A stretch of DNA of 64,000 nucleotides from CAYRWR01 sp964537555 (GTDB lineage: Bacteria > Spirochaetota > Brevinematia > Brevinematales > CAYRWR01): the NCBI GenBank assembly GCA_964537555.1, contig CAZIAD010000003.1, positions 106,977-170,976 of the forward strand. Reading direction: 5' to 3'. Under the pieces are notes generated by a model that saw nothing but the letters and a program-made list of their open reading frames with translations, ran no database searches and was not told the origin of the DNA. Both the position numbers and the translations under genes were made by a program. Shown piece after piece: positions 61,109-64,000 of the stretch (the stretch's first letter is position 1; the number at the start of each line of letters is the position of its first letter).

Positions 61109-61137
61109 AATATACTATTCACTTGTGACTATGTCAA
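61109..61137 (-). promoter_or_regulatory. promoter of the PadR/monooxygenase cassette with dyad in the spacer
   Basis: Minus strand: a perfect -35 TTGACA (61137-61132), 17-bp spacer and -10 TATATT (61114-61109) directly against the coding region. The spacer carries TCAC-AA-GTGA, an inverted repeat suited to autoregulation by PadR. A promoter inside a cassette is unusual but known for regulator-containing cassettes. Confidence 0.7.
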
Positions 61138-61160
61138 GCAAATAAAGAATTAATTTTTCA

Positions 61161-61215
61161 CAACGTGCTCGCTTATGCGCAGGACCTAAGCCTGGAGGCA
61201 TGGCTTTTGTTATTA
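61161..61215 (-). other. attC-like integron recombination site 2
   Basis: Plus strand: AAC (61162-61164) and GTT (61209-61211) at the ends; arms GCTTATGC (61171-61178) and GCATGGC (61198-61204) pair with one extrahelical T at the same position as in sites 1 and 3. The centre AAGCCTGG is shared with site 3. It lies between the 208-residue gene and the PadR cassette. Confidence 0.6.
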
Positions 61216-61365
61216 GTGGTATTATTTGTCCATCCTAGTAAATAACTATCTGCTACCTTTGCATAGTTTAGCAAATATCTTTCTGGTGACTACCCTTCTT
61301 TGATAGAGTATAACAGATAGCAATATAATTATTTCGTAAAATTTGTAATAATCAGGGTCTCAAAT

Positions 61366-61992
61366 CTACAATCTGATTCCAAAATCCAACATTATCCCTG
61401 ATAACTGCTGAGTGTGAAACCAAATATCTTCTTCCAAATATGGAACAGTAATAATCCCGCGAGGAAAAAAATACATATTCTGTTTTTTTCCAAAAAATAT
61501 CTTTTTTCCAAACTCTAAACTAATTGTTGGTAAAAATGTCTGATGAGGGTTTAGACTAAAATCATTATAATACCTATACATTCCTAAGCTTGTTCCAAGC
61601 CCTATCATAAAATCTTTTTTACTATACCATCTATACGCAGCTTCAATATTAAAGAAATACCTATAAATAGATACAAAACTATACCTGTATCTAAAATTCA
61701 AACTTCTTTTCTTTTTTTCAATTTCAAAATGTATATCAGTATCTAGCCTATCAAGATCTACACCTACCCAAACAATAAATGCGCCAACTACAAGGTGAGG
61801 TGAAAAACCAAGTCCTATATAATATGAAGGTTCTTCTTTTTCAGATTCATTTTGTATTGTATAATTACTTCCTGAATTTGATATCTGAGAAAATTTTTCT
61901 ATTGTCTCTGCTGACATTTTCTCTGCAAAAGGTGAAGTGTTACTTATAAAAATAAAAATTAAAAGGTAACAAAAGGTTAGGTTTCTTTTCAT
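61366..61992 (-). CDS. secreted hypothetical protein, cassette gene, A+T-rich
   Basis: 208 residues from the ATG at 61992 (AGGAGG 6 bp upstream), giving the signal peptide MKRNLTFCYLLIFIFISNTSPFA. The mature protein alternates hydrophobic and polar residues with many Phe/Tyr (SYYIGLGFSPHLVVGAFIVW, YRYSFVSIYRYFFNIEAAY) and ends in MLDFGIRL, suggesting a small outer-membrane barrel. Its G+C content is visibly far below that of the host genes at 30-55 kb. An attC-like site lies on each side. Confidence 0.65.
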   Translation of the reverse strand: MKRNLTFCYLLIFIFISNTSPFAEKMSAETIEKFSQISNSGSNYTIQNESEKEEPSYYIGLGFSPHLVVGAFIVWVGVDLDRLDTDIHFEIEKKKRSLNFRYRYSFVSIYRYFFNIEAAYRWYSKKDFMIGLGTSLGMYRYYNDFSLNPHQTFLPTISLEFGKKIFFGKKQNMYFFPRGIITVPYLEEDIWFHTQQLSGIMLDFGIRL

Positions 61993-62020
61993 TATAGCCT
62001 CCTGGAAAAATATTCTCAAA

Positions 62021-62075
62021 ATAACGTGTGGGCCTATGCGCCGGGCCCAAGCCTGGCGAATAGCCTTAGTTAGGT
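62021..62075 (-). other. attC-like integron recombination site 3
   Basis: The best of the sites. On the plus strand TAAC (62022-62025) and GTTAGGT (62069-62075, matching GTTRRRY; its complement ACCTAAC matches RYYYAAC) are the outer boxes. The arms GGCCTATGCGCC (62031-62042) and GGCGAATAGCC (62054-62064) pair over 10 bp with one extrahelical C and one mismatch, the asymmetry that directs strand choice by integron integrases. Confidence 0.7.
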
Positions 62076-62091
62076 ATCGTCTTTCTTAGTC

Positions 62092-62799
62092 TTAACGGAT
62101 TTTTCCAATTATCTCACTTTCCATCTTAAACTCTAGGACCCCTTTTTCATTGAGTCTTACAATTTCAATACTTACTATTCCTGTATCCTTTGCTAAATAT
62201 GCTTTTATCTCATAATATTTTGTTATATAGTTTGTGGTTTTAGAGGTATAATCAAGATCCACTTTCTTAGGGTCATTTCTTTCATATTTAATTTGAGAAT
62301 GATTGTTAGTGCCATGATACTCAATTTTAGCTTCTACATAAATCACATCAGTAAACTTATTACCATTCACTTTTATCTTACTTAATTTTTTATGAGACGC
62401 TTTAGAAATGATAATCCCAGAATTGATGTTTGTCTGTACAGTTTGATATTTTCCAATTGTGCTCATGGAGGTTCCAAATCTATTATCAAAACTATTTGTT
62501 TCATATAATACTGGATCTTTTAAATTAACTAGTTTTATAGGTTCCATGCTTAGATGGCCACCTTCTTCTCCAGTTAGGTTTACATACATGACATTATCGT
62601 TATTTTCACCCAAATAAAATCTGTAATCTGCGTTAAATGTGGATTGCATTGAACTATCTACTTTATGATATGGTCTATGCACGAGTTCTGTAATATAATG
62701 ACTGGACTTTACTGGTTTTATATATTCACGAATTTGGATCTCAGAGTAGCCCTGGGAAAAAAACAGAAGACAAAAAGCAAACAACATAACTTTTTTCAT
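62092..62799 (-). CDS. secreted hypothetical protein, cassette gene
   Basis: 235 residues. The signal peptide is MKKVMLFAFCLLFFSQGYS. The mature protein is basic and beta-rich (YVNLTGEEGGHLSMEPIKL, DVIYVEAKIEYHGTNNHSQI), with no recognised family. It is A+T-rich. It follows the beta-lactamase-fold gene by 12 bp without an attC-like site between them, so the two may form one cassette. Confidence 0.6.
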   Translation of the reverse strand: MKKVMLFAFCLLFFSQGYSEIQIREYIKPVKSSHYITELVHRPYHKVDSSMQSTFNADYRFYLGENNDNVMYVNLTGEEGGHLSMEPIKLVNLKDPVLYETNSFDNRFGTSMSTIGKYQTVQTNINSGIIISKASHKKLSKIKVNGNKFTDVIYVEAKIEYHGTNNHSQIKYERNDPKKVDLDYTSKTTNYITKYYEIKAYLAKDTGIVSIEIVRLNEKGVLEFKMESEIIGKIR

Positions 62800-62811
62800 T
62801 GTAAATACCTC

Positions 62812-63957
62812 TTAGAATTTATATTCGTCTTTTATTAATTGCTGGATTTCTTTTAATGCACCACGATTTTCATTCTTATTGATAAATATTACCATTCCCT
62901 TTCCACTAGTACATTCTCCATATAAAAATGAATCAAATCCTTCATTTCTACCACCATGGATGAAGACTTTGTCATTTTTGGTATTAGTTCCCACAAATAA
63001 ACCTAGTCCATCACCATTAATATAATCCGTAAGCATTGTTTTTGTCATATCATGAGAAATTATTGGATTATGTATATTTTGATAGGATTCTTGAATGGCT
63101 ATGACTACTTTTGCTAAATCAGAGGGCGTTGTCCATAGTCCCGCCGCCGCTAATTCCGGATAGACATGAAATTTACGTTTCACTTCCTTATAGCGATAGT
63201 ATCCGGTAGCTGCATGTTTTTTCATTTTTCTGGGTAATGGCTGTTTAAAAGTACTATTTAACATTTTTAAAGGATTTAAAACTGACTCATTCATATATTG
63301 GGCAAAATCTTTTTTAGTTGTATCGATAATCATTTGTTGTAAAACAGTATAACCACCACCAGAGTATTGCCATTTGGTACCTGGTGTGTATACAACTGTT
63401 ACTGCTTCATTATTAGCTGGATTTTTTCCATTAAGAATTTGTAAAAGTGAAGGAACAGATGAACCTATTTCGTAGCCCCTAAAACCATGTACATTTAAAC
63501 CTGAACTGTGACATAATATTCTGCGTAACGTAACTTTATTGATTGTAGTAAATTTATTATCATCTACTTTCCAGGTTGATAAATAATCATTAACATTAGA
63601 ATCCAATGAAATCACACCTTTTTCGACTAACACTAATGCACCTAAAGCAGTAATTGGTTTACTGATAGAAGCAGCTTGGAATAAAGTAGCAGGAGTTACT
63701 GGTTTTTTCTTATCTATGTCAGCAAATCCATAAGCTCCAATTTTTACAATTTCCCCACCAGAAACAACTGCTAAAGATAAACCATTGATTTTGTATTTTT
63801 TCATAGTCATTTTTATACTTTTATCCAGACTATCAGTCATATTCCCATTTGATTTATTCTGAGTTTGGAAGGGTGCACGCACTTTTGTAGTGGTACAACC
63901 ACTGAAAGTGAATAAATTAAAGCTTAATGAAAGAAAACCAATTGCTATCCATTTCAT
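62812..63957 (-). CDS. beta-lactamase/penicillin-binding-fold serine hydrolase lipoprotein
   Basis: 381 residues. The lipoprotein signal ends in FNLFTFSGC. The class C-type fold shows the nucleophile block LFQAASISKPITALGALV (Ser-x-x-Lys), the Tyr block KWQYSGGGYTVLQQM (Tyr-x-Gly in place of Tyr-x-Asn) and a C-terminal VFIHGGRNEGFDSFL (His-Gly-Gly in place of the usual KTG). This is the layout of the AmpC/esterase/D-aminopeptidase family, so activity could be on beta-lactams, esters or peptides. Resistance is not implied. It lies beside the right edge in the cassette array. Confidence 0.88.
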   Translation of the reverse strand: MKWIAIGFLSLSFNLFTFSGCTTTKVRAPFQTQNKSNGNMTDSLDKSIKMTMKKYKINGLSLAVVSGGEIVKIGAYGFADIDKKKPVTPATLFQAASISKPITALGALVLVEKGVISLDSNVNDYLSTWKVDDNKFTTINKVTLRRILCHSSGLNVHGFRGYEIGSSVPSLLQILNGKNPANNEAVTVVYTPGTKWQYSGGGYTVLQQMIIDTTKKDFAQYMNESVLNPLKMLNSTFKQPLPRKMKKHAATGYYRYKEVKRKFHVYPELAAAGLWTTPSDLAKVVIAIQESYQNIHNPIISHDMTKTMLTDYINGDGLGLFVGTNTKNDKVFIHGGRNEGFDSFLYGECTSGKGMVIFINKNENRGALKEIQQLIKDEYKF

Positions 63958-64000
63958 AAATACTCCTAATGTTTTTGCTTAGATATCAGGGTTAAAATGT

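Larger units (their letters stand above)
58600..64000 (-). mobile_element. integron gene-cassette array (integrase outside the window)
   Basis: Minus-strand genes of different and mostly A+T-rich composition, each group followed in transcription direction by an attC-like site (62075-62021, 61215-61161, 60170-60112 and possibly 58717-58600). Units are: the beta-lactamase-fold lipoprotein plus a hypothetical; a membrane hypothetical; PadR plus monooxygenase; and two hypotheticals. Cassette orientation implies that attI and an IntI integrase, if present, lie to the right of the window. Chromosomal integrons are known in spirochaetes such as Treponema denticola. Confidence 0.65.

Noticed and set aside
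62812..63957. Cassette beta-lactamase-fold protein as an antibiotic-resistance gene.
   Set aside because: Ser-x-x-Lys is present but the Tyr-x-Asn and KTG blocks are changed (YSG, HGG), which is more typical of esterases or peptidases of the same fold.
1..64000. CRISPR arrays, rRNA and tRNA genes, prophage or IS transposase genes.
   Set aside because: None were recognised: there are no regularly spaced short repeats, no conserved rRNA segments, no tRNA cloverleafs, and no transposase or phage structural proteins.

Overview
The window looks like a chromosomal segment of a Gram-negative, possibly motile bacterium of moderate G+C. Spirochaetota is my best inference: a def-fmt-PASTA-rpe operon, many lipoprotein signals with relaxed lipoboxes, beta-barrel-like secreted proteins, a FliO-like protein, and integron-type attC-like sites of a kind known from Treponema. 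No rRNA or tRNA gene was recognised, so the placement is tentative.

Layout. 1-3.3 kb (minus): a 1-phosphofructokinase-type kinase cut by the window edge, a predicted outer-membrane barrel and a subtilisin-like secreted protease. 3.3-6.5 kb (minus): rpe, a PASTA membrane protein, fmt and def, tightly coupled. 7.3-9.1 kb (plus): two paralogous CBM21-like lipoproteins behind a strong promoter carrying a LacI-type palindrome. 9.1-17 kb (minus): mnmA, a fliO-like gene, a secreted GH13 enzyme of the pullulanase/branching-enzyme type, a carbohydrate-binding-like lipoprotein, an Ig-like membrane protein and an NSS transporter. 17-22.4 kb: citrate synthase, a CsgG/FlgT-like envelope protein, a stand-alone HypF-like carbamoyltransferase and a lipid kinase. 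22.5-30.5 kb: four tandem secreted CotH-family kinases divergent from a DUF4956 membrane protein. 30.5-35.3 kb (plus): a complete sugar-type ABC importer plus an Rrf2 regulator. 35.3-44 kb: a CHASE2 adenylate cyclase, a TetR regulator, polA and two RlpA-SPOR paralogs. 44-49 kb: small genes, a PchB-like protein, a GNAT acetyltransferase, an HD-GYP phosphodiesterase and an O-methyltransferase.

Two regions look mobile. At 49.05-51.43 kb an A+T-rich LysR/adenylosuccinate synthetase pair sits between 28-bp near-identical repeats of the 3' end of the neighbouring nif3-like gene, as if inserted at that 3' end. From about 58.6 kb to the right edge, minus-strand genes of unlike composition (hypotheticals, a PadR/monooxygenase pair, a beta-lactamase-fold lipoprotein) are separated by at least three attC-like imperfect palindromes with the extrahelical base at the same place. 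This is an integron cassette array whose integrase is not in the window. Decayed copies of one cassette's genes lie at 56.4-56.8 kb.

Functionally, the left third suggests extracellular alpha-glucan use (CBM21 lipoproteins, GH13 enzyme, CBM-like lipoprotein). CotH kinases with carbohydrate-binding-like C-terminal modules add a secreted protein-phosphorylation theme, and an ABC sugar importer follows. Nucleotide second-messenger signalling is represented by a class III cyclase and an HD-GYP phosphodiesterase.
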